Assembly (NCBI GenBank): GCA_025331445.1 | Contig: JAIWNE010000005.1 | Coordinates: 310,001 to 374,000, forward strand | DNA: 64,000 bases | From: Blakeslea trispora | Taxonomy: Eukaryota; Mucoromycota; Mucoromycetes; Mucorales; Choanephoraceae | Reading direction: 5' to 3' | Part shown: positions 1-11,922 of the stretch, piece by piece | Numbering within the stretch: the stretch's first letter is position 1 | Layout of the letters: each line of letters starts with the position of its first letter | The notes under the pieces: generated by a model | Database searches by the model: none | What the model was told of the DNA's origin: nothing | Seen by the model: the letters and a program-made list of their open reading frames with translations, nothing else | Translations under genes and position numbers: made by a program

Positions 1-1172
1 GTTTGCTTATTCTGTAATAAATCAAAATATATTAATCATTAGCTTGTTGTATATGGCAATGATCTATCTAATCTTTTTGTACCTCAGTTTAGATAATAAT
101 AAATGCATCTTGAAAGTCTATTCACATAGCCTAGATGATTGTTGATCAATTAGAAGCACTCACAAAGATTATACATATTTTTATTAGTTAATTTTATTTT
201 CATAATGGCTATGAAACCAAAAAAAAAAGAGGAATCTTACACAATCAAATATGCATGTGCCATTGACAACATCTATAAGCTTGTTTAGGCTTGTTTGGTT
301 GCTATATCTCTTTGATTTATCGAAATCAACATTAAGATGGTGAGGGATTGAAACCACAGAAAACTGATGTGTTTGCCTAGTAGTGTATTGACCAAGCTCG
401 ACGGTTATTGCAGCAAAAAATAAAAAAAATAAAAATGTTTATAGCTGTCATGTATAGGTTTACATATGAATCAGCTAGAGCGACGACCATTTGCACTTAA
501 TGCTACAAACAAACTGAATAGTTTGGCGGCAGATGTTTTTAGATGCATATACTAAGCTGCTCATTCTGGCAAGGATTCAAGAATTTACTTCTTTTTATCT
601 ATAATCCGTATTCTTTTCACTATCACTTTCCCCTAGTGCACGAAACGTCTACTACTTGGCTTCTATTGGGCGTACTTGCAAAGGAGATTTATGGATGATC
701 TTCCGTTTACTTGTTTTAGTTTCTTCTCAATTATTCTTAAAAATCACTACTTCTTGATTTTAGCCTTTAAATGAAATGTAGCAGGAGAAAATGACAACAA
801 TTGTAGCACTCAATATAACAACATACAGAGAAAAAAAAAATAGGAATAAATAACAAAATGTAATGCTACACTCACATACATTTAAATTGAGCCAAAACAA
901 GAGGCATAAATGAATAAAGAAGAGAATTAAGCATAAGGAAATGTTAATTAACATTATATTAAAAGAGGTTCATTTGTCAGTCCATTTGACCCCTCTCTTT
1001 CTTTCCTTTTTCTGGTTCTTTTCTTTGGTATTATCCATATACTAGTGATAAGACCTCCAAAAAGTAGTGATGGTAGTCGATCTAGGGAGAATTTAGAAGG
1101 AGAGGTATAAATGAGCTTAAAATTGATCTTGTTTGGCACTTTTTTTCATTGCAGTTGTTTTTTTTAAGAAAA
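1..1172. other. Intergenic, no gene recognised
   Basis: This AT-rich stretch has only short open frames with low-complexity translations. The last ~100 bases before 1173 are T-rich and probably hold the promoter and 5' UTR of the small secreted protein gene. No repeat shared with the rest of the window was noticed. Confidence 0.5.
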
Positions 1173-1642
1173 ATGAGATGTCATACTATCCCGTTCCTGG
1201 TTGTTCTATTATGGTGTATCATTCAAGTAAATGCAACAATTAGCTCAGATGAGCTACTAGTCACTCAAGTGCCATACACAAACAACATGATTGCAAAGTA
1301 AGTTGAACAAATCCCAAAAAATACAATTCTTTTAAAACGGACTTCAATTTTGTCAATAGTCCATTTGTTAAAAGGGAACAGAATTACAAGACACACAGGA
1401 TCTATAGAAGAGGTAGAGGCAAGAACAAGGTTTATAGAAAAAACAAGAAAGTTGATTGCTATAAAAAGCAATGTCCATTGTTTCTAAAGCCTTGTCCAAA
1501 AGAGTGCCCACTATCTTGTGGATATGTCGGTAAGTAGCTTGTTTAAACAAATAGTGGCCTACTTATTCATTGTGTCCGAACAATAGATTCTCCAGATCCT
1601 TGTTGCCCACTTTTAGGCAAAGCAGTGTGTCCTACACACTAG
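1173..1642 (+). CDS. Small secreted cysteine-rich protein (3 exons, 116 aa)
   Basis: Family not recognised. I join three exons, 1173-1297, 1360-1529 and 1587-1642, with GTAAGT donors and AATAG acceptors; the frame stays open to a TAG. The protein starts with a hydrophobic signal-like segment (MRCHTIPFLVVLLWCIIQVNA is about residues 1-21), then a short acidic/polar propeptide-like stretch ending in Lys46-Arg47, a typical kexin site. The remaining 69 residues begin with a strongly basic segment and end in a compact domain with eight cysteines (75, 80, 87, 91, 95, 104, 105, 113), an even number that could form four disulfides. The spacing C-C-C-C-C-CC-C does not match the hydrophobin pattern. 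Such a layout is typical of fungal secreted peptides, effectors or antimicrobial-like proteins; which one is not decidable here. The frame is too fragmented to show as a single long ORF. Confidence 0.7.
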
Positions 1643-2362
1643 AGTGTAAGCTATTGTTTGGTATAGCTATTTGAAATAAAGCAGATCATCATACTTTTGC
1701 ACATCAAAGCCTACATACTAGCTATGAGGCAAGACTTTATAGAACAAAAAAAGAGTACCTATATGGTACCTTATGGTTAGGAAAGAGTGATAGGTCCTTT
1801 TTTTCTTCCTCTCCTATTAAAATTTAACTCAAGTGCATCTGATATTATATCAATGAAGCAAAAATCTTTAGTTTTGTAATAGGATGAGCTCTCTTTATAT
1901 AAAACTAAAGTACACGTAAATTGAACTTACTGATGTAGAATAACAATTTTGTTGGTAATGTATTTTTCGAGTACGCATAGCCTATACTCTATCAAAGTCA
2001 TCTGTCTATTTTCTTTTATTTTTACGCCTATCGTTATAGCTTGGCCAGTGTCTGAAGCGAAAGAGTAAGGTTATCTTGTGCTAGTCTCCAATTCTAGCCG
2101 ATGTAGTTCACGCTTGTAGCATCTTTTCTACTTTCTGCTTTAATTCGTATTAGTAGTACAAGAAATGCTTGGAAACAATTTTGATGAATGTCTCTCGCTA
2201 ACTCATGGAGGTGAAGGGATTATGATTTATCTGTTGTATCGTTCGATCCTCATTCTTTTGCGTCCTGCTTAGTGCTTCTCAGCTAACATGTATTCTCTAC
2301 ATCAGCACTTAAGACATGTGTTAGCTTCCTGCCTTTTATTGTTTGCAAAAGTTCACTTTAAA
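1643..2362. other. Intergenic, left flank of the tandem array
   Basis: AT-rich unique sequence between the secreted-protein gene and the first repeat unit. It has no convincing coding region. Similarity to the repeat starts abruptly at about 2363-2368, where the flank stops matching the 3' end of the unit seen before copies 2 and 3. Confidence 0.5.
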
Positions 2363-4630
2363 GATAACAACATCATATATGATGAAATCAATCCCTGTAA
2401 ATCCTTACTAAATAAAGCATCTGAAGTAAAGTCAATAATGTTCTCAATATACAGAATCCGACTCAATCACTCAACAACATCATCCATCCTATTAAGTCAT
2501 ATAAAGACAAGTAAATGATGAGAGTGATGTAATCATATAGATTAAGTACACTAATTTAGTACAAGCTGTAAATGACTGTGGCATGTATAAATAGTAGTTG
2601 TAGTGATAACTTATAAAATCTCTCTTCCAATTTTGACAACTTTCTATAAGAAATAAAAACACTACAAACATTCTCAAAGTACTATCTTTGTCTTGCTCTA
2701 TTTTTCTCTAAAATCTTTATATCACTACAACAACCCAAAACACCACACAAGGCTTACTTCATTAGCTTGATTGTCTGATTCACTTTCTTTTCCTATGTGT
2801 AGTCGAACAAGCTTGCAATCACTGAAGTTTTCTTGATGAATCTCTTTGGTAGAAGAGAGAGAGAGAATTTAGATGTTTTGTAATGTTCTTTATGAGCCCA
2901 CTCATCAAAAAGCATTGTATGCAAAAGCTTAAATCAGCGACGGTAATAACTACTTTTATTGGCTAACAGCGTCCAATCGTGTTACTTATTACTGGCAGAG
3001 TAGTTCCCCAGACACAGCAGCCCCGCCACATGGCGGTCAGAGCGGAGATCAAACATACTTAAATACTATTGGCTTAACAAATGGCAACGTAAGCACTCGA
3101 CAAAGTCTTGATGCACACGAATTTCTTCCATTCCTTTTTCTTTGAACCGTCTTCATTACAAGCAAACGTAGTTGGGCTCGAGCTTTTGCTCCAGTAACCG
3201 CCTTCATCACACGGTAGGGCTTCGTAACGTGTGATGGGGGCTCTTCTGCGAACAATCTCCGTGGACTTGGTAAATTCCCTAATAGACGACGCAACCAGGG
3301 GACAACCTGGGGTTGGCTTTTGAGTCTGGCACCTGAGCTTTTGCTTATGCGCTGCCTTTCACAAAAGTTGTTCATCGAGATTGTTTTGCTTTAATACGAT
3401 GCTTAGATATGCCGCGCTATATTTCTTCAAACCAAAAAGGTGACCATATCGTTTCGCTTTCCTTTGACTTTTATTTGGTTAACAATTTGTCTGTATTAGA
3501 GCTTTTCGCTATCAAGTGTGAATAGACACACTTTGCAAGGCAGCCAAGACCATTTACCAGTGCTACGCTCAACAAAATTTGGACAGTTTGCACGAGCTCG
3601 GAATCAAACATGGATCATGCTTAGGCGACCGCTGGGATTTCCTGCTGTGAAAACATCTCTTTAACAACCAGTCCTGGCATCTTCAACTTGGCACAGGCGA
3701 TAGATAAACTCAGAACATATAAGACTGGCTCTTTTTGTATTCAAATAAACTCCTTACTACTATAATTTACTCAAAAACTGTTGGTTTACCAAAAAGAAAA
3801 AAAAGAGGGGGGCTTTTTGTTTTGCCTATGACAACGTCCTTTTTGCCAAAAGAAGATCATAGTGCTAGATAAACTCAGTCGTATATCTTTGATCCTCAGT
3901 TTGCAGCCTCTGTCAGAGCAGGTAATAACAGTGACTTAGTTAGAGAAATCACAAGTAGTTTGTCATCAATGATTTATATCACTACGGTGCAGATTCTGCC
4001 CTCCAAGGTAAAAGATTCTCCCCAAAAACTATAGAATTTGTGAGAGGTTTTGCATAATTTTAAAGTGACTATCGATTAAATACCAAAGTAGAAGAGACTG
4101 ACATCGGCTTGTAAGATACACAGCACCAGTTCTCAGATTATAGACAAATAGATAGGTTCAAGATCACTTCATCATCAACGATCGTCTTGAAACTTGGCAG
4201 AGAGCTTCTTTTACCTGACTAGGTACCACCGAGAAAAAAATTCGACACTTTTGCCTCTAAAAAAAAAAGTAAACTAAGTTTTAATGTACACCTAGTGCAC
4301 GCGCTTAGAGATACTCATGACAATAAAGACACACATTCATACACAAACATTTCCCAAAATCATGCTTTGTACATATCATTATATTACGTTGATGGGTCTG
4401 AAAATTTGGAGACTTAAGAAGACTTTTGCCTGTAGTGGACGTAGCTAATGAGCGTAATGTTAGTCTCGTTTTCTTGATCTGGCCTGACTATCTTTATCCT
4501 TAAACACCTTTTATCACTCGCTATCCTCTATTTGCTTAAATGATTCAAACAGATAAAACCATCACTGCTTAATAAAACAAAACGAAAAAGACTTTGTAGT
4601 GACAAACATAATAAATAGGGTATACAATAT

Positions 4631-7600
4631 TTATAAATTAAAAAAAAAGAAAGGACCAAGGTCTGCCATCCCAGCTTTGTCTTCTGCTTCGTTCAACTTC
4701 ATTATTGTGGGGTTGATGGCATGCGTCAGGCTTGCAACTGGGCCAGAATTAATACGGCATTGCTTCGATTTATTCTTGTGTTCGTCTTGAAGTTCAAGCA
4801 AGACTTTAACACCTTCTTCAACAAGGCACTATCATACAAAAATGGTTACAACAGTTGACTTATCAAGTGGTATCTTTGTTTACCTTCATTTTCCAGAAAA
4901 AAGCAATTGGCTTTGGTAAATGCTCAATGGCATCTTCAAATCTGGTACAGAGTTCCAGGCTGGCCTCAAGCCACAGTTCATACAAAGGGCTTTCTTCGAC
5001 ATAACGAAGGCTCCACAGATACAACGTATTGCCTAATTCAAAGGGGATGGTTATTATAGCTAAATTCTACATCAATATGCCAAGTTCATGAATTACCGAA
5101 AGCGTGCAGGAAAAGGATCTTCAACTTCCCAAAAGTATTCACCTTGGCCAAATAGAATTCATCGGCAGCAGCTTTCAAGAAAGGAAAAATCAACATATTG
5201 TTGAAAACAGCTTCAGATGCTTCAATGTCTTGTTTGCTGTTGTAGATGTATTAACTAAAATACTTCAGTTAGTGTACAATTCAGCTTTGTGAACCAATAT
5301 GTATATCAATACTTACTATGCTCCAAAGAGCTCTTCTAAAAAGTCAAACAAGACTTTATCTTCTTCAGCTGGTGTACTTTGCATATTCTTCTTAAATTCT
5401 TTCAATTCAGTCTATTTTTAAAAGAATTATTTATGTACTCAAAGCATTGTGTGTATGTGTCTCTTACGCTGTCAACAACCAAGTCGATGTACTCAGCAGC
5501 TGTCTCTAGCAAAGGATATTTCTTGTCTTCTTTTTGAGCCAGATGTCTTTCAAACAAGGCTTTGTCAAGATTTGGCTTCCATGACACGTTAAAGTCAGCT
5601 CGGATCACATCATGAAACTCATTGCTACAATTGAATTATGTTTGTTCATCTTATTCTGACTTTTAATTGTTTTCTATTACCTGTAAGGATGGAATTTATT
5701 CTCATTGTTGTGAAGAAACATAACCCAATCTTTCTAAATGCTGCTTGTCTTTGGACAGATTGGTATTTCCAAATTGAAAGGAATCGTCTTGTGTACCTCT
5801 TGTCTTTCAGTCTTTCCTCTCTCGTTTCCGACTGATTCTTGGTCCTCTTCTACTTTCCTTTTGCTGCTGCTTGGCTCATCTTCTTTCTCTTTTCCTTTAA
5901 AACTGCTTATAATTTCATTATCCTTCTAACCGAAATAAGTTAGATTTCAGAAACGTATATCAACTCTGAATATGTAGTCACCTTCACAGCAAACACAATG
6001 TCTCTTACAACATTGTTGTTTCCATTTACGCAGATACTCTGGTAATTGATCTGGAAATTTGGCCTTGCTTTGGCTCTAGCTGCTTTAACTGTTGCTTTGT
6101 CAGGCTATATGGGTTTTTAGAAGAAAGAAAGGTCAGAAGAAGAAAAGAAAGTTATTCATATTACAACTCCATACAATGCTTCGCTTCAACTCAGATGCAT
6201 AACGAAGGACCTCTTGTGGAGCCCCGGATTGTTTGATCCATTGGAGATCGTCCAGAAAGTCTTTTTTAATCGTGCTGTATTTTTTTAGCTTCTTTAGCTC
6301 GTTGTGGGTGCGAGAGCAAGGCGGTCCTTGATTTTCTTGGTAAAGTATTCCTGCTTCATGGCCTGTTTAGATCTTTGTGGAGAATCATAAAAGTTCCTGA
6401 CTGTCTGTCTATTGGCTTGCAAAAAATGGTAGTTTGTCTGGATTGCTTCTACGGAACTTGTATTGGATATACTTTTTTCGGACAACACCTTCTCAGCTTC
6501 AATCAAATTCACATCATTCGCCTTTTTAACAGAAAGCTTGTGTCTGTAGTTCAAGTTTTGGCTTCCAAAGTCAATGTCTTCAGCGTTGATGACAGTGGAC
6601 GACAGCAAAGGCTGAAATTCTTCTTCTTGTTCTTCAGTAGTAGTCAAAGCAGAAAACCTGTTGTAGAGCTTCAGATGGTAAGTGTATCTTTGAATAGAAA
6701 CGGGCACTGATTCAGTCATTTTGACAACACCATTGTCTGTCCCGGAGAAGGTAAAATTGTTAGCAATAGTATCAGCGTCACCCATCAGTTGCATATCTTC
6801 AGCTTTAGCAATCGTAGGCTGGCCCGTAATCTGCTGCAGTTCTCTGGTCTGTCTGGGCGCTTTTTGATCTCTTTTTGTCAAATTTAATGCTCTTCTGCGG
6901 ATATACAGCTGGTATCGCTGGTCTGCCAGTTCAGACTTGACTTGTTGAATAGCAAACACACTTCTGCTTCCTTCTCATTCAAGTCAGAGCGCAGACCTCT
7001 CAAGTCTTGTTCGTTAGGCAAATCTTCATCACGCAACAGCAAGCTCTTGATAAAGCCTTTTAAGCCATTCAACCTGTGTCTAGGAGCATCATCATCAGCA
7101 TCTTTTAAAGCATCCTCTTCTTCGACAACATCATTTTCATCCATGCTTGCGTAGTCTTCTGGTGTAGCAGGCGGAATAGTGCGTGTCTCTTCTGTCATGG
7201 GTGGTTGGAAAGTAACAGGTTTCGGATCGCTTTGGGGATTCATTGGCGCTTTCCCTTTTCCTTCGTAGGGCTGTGTGGGAATATCTAACTCCATGCGACT
7301 AGTATGTAGCATACTGGGACCAGCCTCAGCAGAAGCAGTAGAGGGATGTTGGATAGCAGGGATCTTTCTTGGACGCTCAGAACCTTCGGCGACATCAGGC
7401 TCAGAAGGTTGTTTTCTCTTGGCAGAAGTAGTTTTGGGTTCCTATTGAAAATGGTATAATAGACATAGATGAGTGACTGATTTCCCGTTGATTGTAGACA
7501 TACATACCTTAGTTTCCAGAGCTTTTGTGTATGTTGCGACACGTTCCTCACTTTTTTGGGCTCGAGCTTCCCATTTTTGCTTCATATACGCAGATGATGA

Positions 7601-8949
7601 GCTTTTTGATTTTTGTCTGTATTTTGCAAGCCGGTAACGTTCTTTGCGGACTATTAACCTTCTTCTGCTTTGATGGAGCAGTGGAAACCAGTTGGTAGGA
7701 TGACCTGCTTCTGCCTTACTTCCTTTTGCAGCTTCGTGTTTTCTTTCTTTAGAGGCATTTTTCATAGACTTGATAAATTCTTGATGCTTTTTTTCTCTTG
7801 TAGGAGCCAAATGAATACGTAGCAACACTAACAAAAGCTTGTCTAGAAGAATGTTGATCATCTTGTTATCACCCCACATGACAGATAAATTGGTAATATA
7901 ATTAGTTAATACAGACTCATAGCATGCCATATGAAGAGTGTTTTTTGGTTGAATGAACTGGTTGACTGAGTCAGAGATAGCTTCCATTAACAGGGTTCTC
8001 AAAGGATAATCTGTTTTCGTCTTTGTTTGCAAGCCACGATCACCATAAGAACCAGACTTCAAAAAATGAATATGTCGGTCAGTGAAGAGAAAAGGAATGT
8101 CATTAGCATCAGGAGAGGCAAGAAAGTTGGAAGCATATGGAGAGGCAGAAGAAAACAAGGTACCTTGTAATTGAAAGTTACTTGGGAAGATACTTTGTGT
8201 TTGAAAGCCATTCGATCTATCAAATACTAATTTTCCATTGTGAACAACAAAAGTATGGCTTCGGAAGCAGGACATTATCATGAACGTAATCACTTGAAAG
8301 TCACTGATAAAGTTGGAGGTCTGAGGTAGTAGTTCAGCAAGCTTCGTATCAAAGAGTTGTCTAACTTCAGGTGCAAGATCATCTCGTATCAACGAGGGAA
8401 AATACGCAGTACAGACTTCAAAATATTCTTCAACAACAACAAAGGAAGCAGGTTCGGTAGGGAGCTCTTCTGAAGAAGGTTCAATGGCTTGAGTAAACTA
8501 GTTGCTTCAGTAGTAGGATTGCTTACAGACTCTTGGACGACATCAAAATTTTGTTGGACATATCTTCTCCAAAGATCAATTGCTCGAGACACTGCATTAT
8601 CATTTTGAAATCTGTTTGCAAATTCTCGCAAACAGAGGTTAGCATATAGTCCTCTTGGAATTTGACCAGCAAAAGTCTTTGCTTTAAGAGCAGAGTAGTT
8701 TGGCTTCCTTTTGTTTTTTTCACGGATAATGTTATATCGTAGCTTGGCTCGAGCTACAATATAAAACAGGTCATATAATTCTTCTACAGACATATCGGAT
8801 GCACGTCTCGTGCCAGGAGCTATGGGAGATAATTGCTGTTGCACATTGACAGACAACTGTGGCGCAGGAGTATAACGACCGCCCAAATAGAATGTATCTT
8901 GTAGAGCCCTGCAGTAGGACATTGCCTCAGAGAGATTAGATCTATTCAT
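4631..8949 (-). pseudogene. Decayed multi-exon gene of unknown family, copy 1
   Basis: The frame starts at 8949 (MNRSNLSEAMSYCRALQ) and can be followed through segments 8949-8490, 8490-7514, 7441-6955, 6955-6306 and then exons matching the intact gene at 30940-32988. Breaks seen: a 1-base frameshift near 8490, a 2-base (TG) frameshift near 6955, a further frame change near 6306, an in-frame TAG at 5734-5736 where the inverted paralogue has Trp, a TAA at 5251-5253 where it has Tyr, and an in-frame 264-bp deletion. The N-terminal half contains a recognisable protein-like block (VARAKLRYNIIREKNKRKP, then DLWRRYVQ) and a Lys/Arg/Ser-rich coiled region. An acidic segment (EDALKDADDDAP) follows. 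I do not recognise the family. The same defects are present in copy 2, so decay preceded the duplication. Confidence 0.65.
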
Positions 8950-9111
8950 AGCATGTTAGTGGGGCAGATATATCAAGATCAGAATGAAAGATATCTTACT
9001 CCTTTCAGCAATAAGAGATTAGATGTATTAGAAGAATCTAATTGATGAAGTAACAGAGAGAAAGAGAAAAACAGAAACAACTTTCTTTGCCTTTTATAGA
9101 GATAAATTCAA

Positions 9112-9300
9112 AAAGTCTCACCCTGAAATTTATCTGTGATTGACAACCATTCTGCATGAAATAGACTTGAATGAATCAGGATGCCATAGTATGCTTGAGA
9201 AAAAAAAGAGCTTTCTGACCATAAGATCCTGTTTCATTCAAGTCTATTTCATGCAGAATGGTTGTCAATCACAGATAAATTTCAGGATGAAACTTTCGAC
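9112..9300. repeat. Foldback element (54-bp perfect arms), copy 1
   Basis: Arms 9122-9175 and 9233-9286 are perfect reverse complements separated by 57 bp, and pairing continues imperfectly outward (CTCACCCTGAA against TTCAGGATGAAA). The arm sequence is clearly related to the larger hairpin at 46712-46880: both share a CCTGAA/CCCGAAATTTA..TG.GATTGA..CCATTCT core. This looks like a non-autonomous MITE/foldback family. No clear target duplication was found. Confidence 0.8.
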
Positions 9301-11922
9301 ACTTAATTCATATGCCTCAAAATGTATATTGCTGATGATTTTTACCCAAATAATCACATTACTCTGTAATCACAAACTTGATTCCATAAATGGGGCACTT
9401 TTTCGTTTTCAGAAGGACTTTCTTCATTCTGTCAAGCAAGTCAAAAGGTCCTCTAAACGTTCAGTCAGAAAGATGTTACTCGAGAGCATGTCTTTCATTG
9501 ACTCCTCTAATAGTGTTCCTTAAACGAAATCCAGCTCTTGTCAGGATTGTAGGGCGTTACTGGCTTCATTTCTAAGACAAGGTGTGGTGATCTGAGTACA
9601 TTTAAGTCTCAACAATGACAATAAGGTAACATGTAAACCAAATAAGTCATAAGGATGACAACATCATATATGATGAAATCAATCCCTGTAAATCCTTACT
9701 AAATAAAGCATCTGAAGTAAAGTCAATAATGTTCTCAATATACAGAATCCGACTCAATCACTCAACAACATCATCCATCCTATTAAGTCATATAAAGACA
9801 AGTAAATGATGAGAGTGATGTAATCATATAGATTAAGTACACTAATTTAGTACAAGCTGTAAATGACTGTGGCATGTATAAATAGTAGTTGTAGTGATAA
9901 CTTATAAAATCTCTCTTCCAATTTTGACAACTTTCTATAAGAAATAAAAACACTACAAACATTCTCAAAGTACTATCTTTGTCTTGCTCTATTTTTCTCT
10001 AAAATCTTTATATCACTACAACAACCCAAAACACCACACAAGGCTTACTTCATTAGCTTGATTGTCTGATTCACTTTCTTTTCCTATGTGTAGTCGAACA
10101 AGCTTGCAATCACTGAAGTTTTCTTGATGAATCTCTTTGGTAGAAGAGAGAGAGAGAATTTAGATGTTTTGTAATGTTCTTTATGAGCCCACTCATCAAA
10201 AAGCATTGTATGCAAAAGCTTAAATCAGCGACGGTAATAACTACTTTTATTGGCTAACAGCGTCCAATCGTGTTACTTATTACTGGCAGAGTAGTTCCCC
10301 AGACACAGCAGCCCCGCCACATGGCGGTCAGAGCGGAGATCAAACATACTTAAATACTATTGGCTTAACAAATGGCAACGTAAGCACTCGACAAAGTCTT
10401 GATGCACACGAATTTCTTCCATTCCTTTTTCTTTGAACCGTCTTCATTACAAGCAAACGTAGTTGGGCTCGAGCTTTTGCTCCAGTAACCGCCTTCATCA
10501 CACGGTAGGGCTTCGTAACGTGTGATGGGGGCTCTTCTGCGAACAATCTCCGTGGACTTGGTAAATTCCCTAATAGACGACGCAACCAGGGGACAACCTG
10601 GGGTTGGCTTTTGAGTCTGGCACCTGAGCTTTTGCTTATGCGCTGCCTTTCACAAAAGTTGTTCATCGAGATTGTTTTGCTTTAATACGATGCTTAGATA
10701 TGCCGCGCTATATTTCTTCAAACCAAAAAGGTGACCATATCGTTTCGCTTTCCTTTGACTTTTATTTGGTTAACAATTTGTCTGTATTAGAGCTTTTCGC
10801 TATCAAGTGTGAATAGACACACTTTGCAAGGCAGCCAAGACCATTTACCAGTGCTACGCTCAACAAAATTTGGACAGTTTGCACGAGCTCGGAATCAAAC
10901 ATGGATCATGCTTAGGCGACCGCTGGGATTTCCTGCTGTGAAAACATCTCTTTAACAACCAGTCCTGGCATCTTCAACTTGGCACAGGCGATAGATAAAC
11001 TCAGAACATATAAGACTGGCTCTTTTTGTATTCAAATAAACTCCTTACTACTATAATTTACTCAAAAACTGTTGGTTTACCAAAAAGAAAAAAAAGAGGG
11101 GGGCTTTTTGTTTTGCCTATGACAACGTCCTTTTTTGCCAAAAGAAGATCATAGTGCTAGATAAACTCAGTCGTATATCTTTGATCCTCAGTTTGCAGCC
11201 TCTGTCAGAGCAGGTAATAACAGTGACTTAGTTAGAGAAATCACAAGTAGTTTGTCATCAATGATTTATATCACTACGGTGCAGATTCTGCCCTCCAAGG
11301 TAAAAGATTCTCCCCAAAAACTATAGAATTTGTGAGAGGTTTTGCATAATTTTAAAGTGACTATCGATTAAATACCAAAGTAGAAGAGACTGACATCGGC
11401 TTGTAAGATACACAGCACCAGTTCTCAGATTATAGACAAATAGATAGGTTCAAGATCACTTCATCATCAACGATCGTCTTGAAACTTGGCAGAGAGCTTC
11501 TTTTACCTGACTAGGTACCACCGAGAAAAAAATTCGACACTTTTGCCTCTAAAAAAAAAAGTAAACTAAGTTTTAATGTACACCTAGTGCACGCGCTTAG
11601 AGATACTCATGACAATAAAGACACACATTCATACACAAACATTTCCCAAAATCATGCTTTGTACATATCATTATATTACGTTGATGGGTCTGAAAATTTG
11701 GAGACTTAAGAAGACTTTTGCCTGTAGTGGACGTAGCTAATGAGCGTAATGTTAGTCTCGTTTTCTTGATCTGGCCTGACTATCTTTATCCTTAAACACC
11801 TTTTATCACTCGCTATCCTCTATTTGCTTAAATGATTCAAACAGATAAAACCATCACTGCTTAATAAAACAAAACGAAAAAGACTTTGTAGTGACAAACA
11901 TAATAAATAGGGTATACAATAT

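Larger units (their letters stand above)
2363..9653. repeat. Tandem 7.29-kb unit, copy 1 (7,291 bp)
   Basis: Same sequence as 9654-16946 in head-to-tail order with an offset of 7291-7293 bp. The only differences I found are two homopolymer lengths: five Ts near 3840 against six near 11131, and three Ts near 4876 against four near 12167. The unit holds, from left to right, about 2.3 kb of non-coding DNA, a decayed minus-strand gene (4631-8949) and a foldback element (about 9112-9300). Left edge: the next copies are preceded by a stretch (for example 9601-9653) that is absent before copy 1. Confidence 0.93.

Noticed and set aside
3049..3375. Basic 108-codon open frame (minus), repeated in copies 2 and 3 and in the inverted copy, start MNNFCERQRISKSS
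   Set aside because: It recurs only because the repeat recurs. The 251-bp duplication splits it, there is no recognisable domain, and different copies end in unrelated tails. Possible exon, but unsupported.
9140..9523. 127-codon frame across the foldback element (and its copy at 16433)
   Set aside because: It reads straight through both arms of the hairpin; an open frame over a palindrome is not evidence of a gene.
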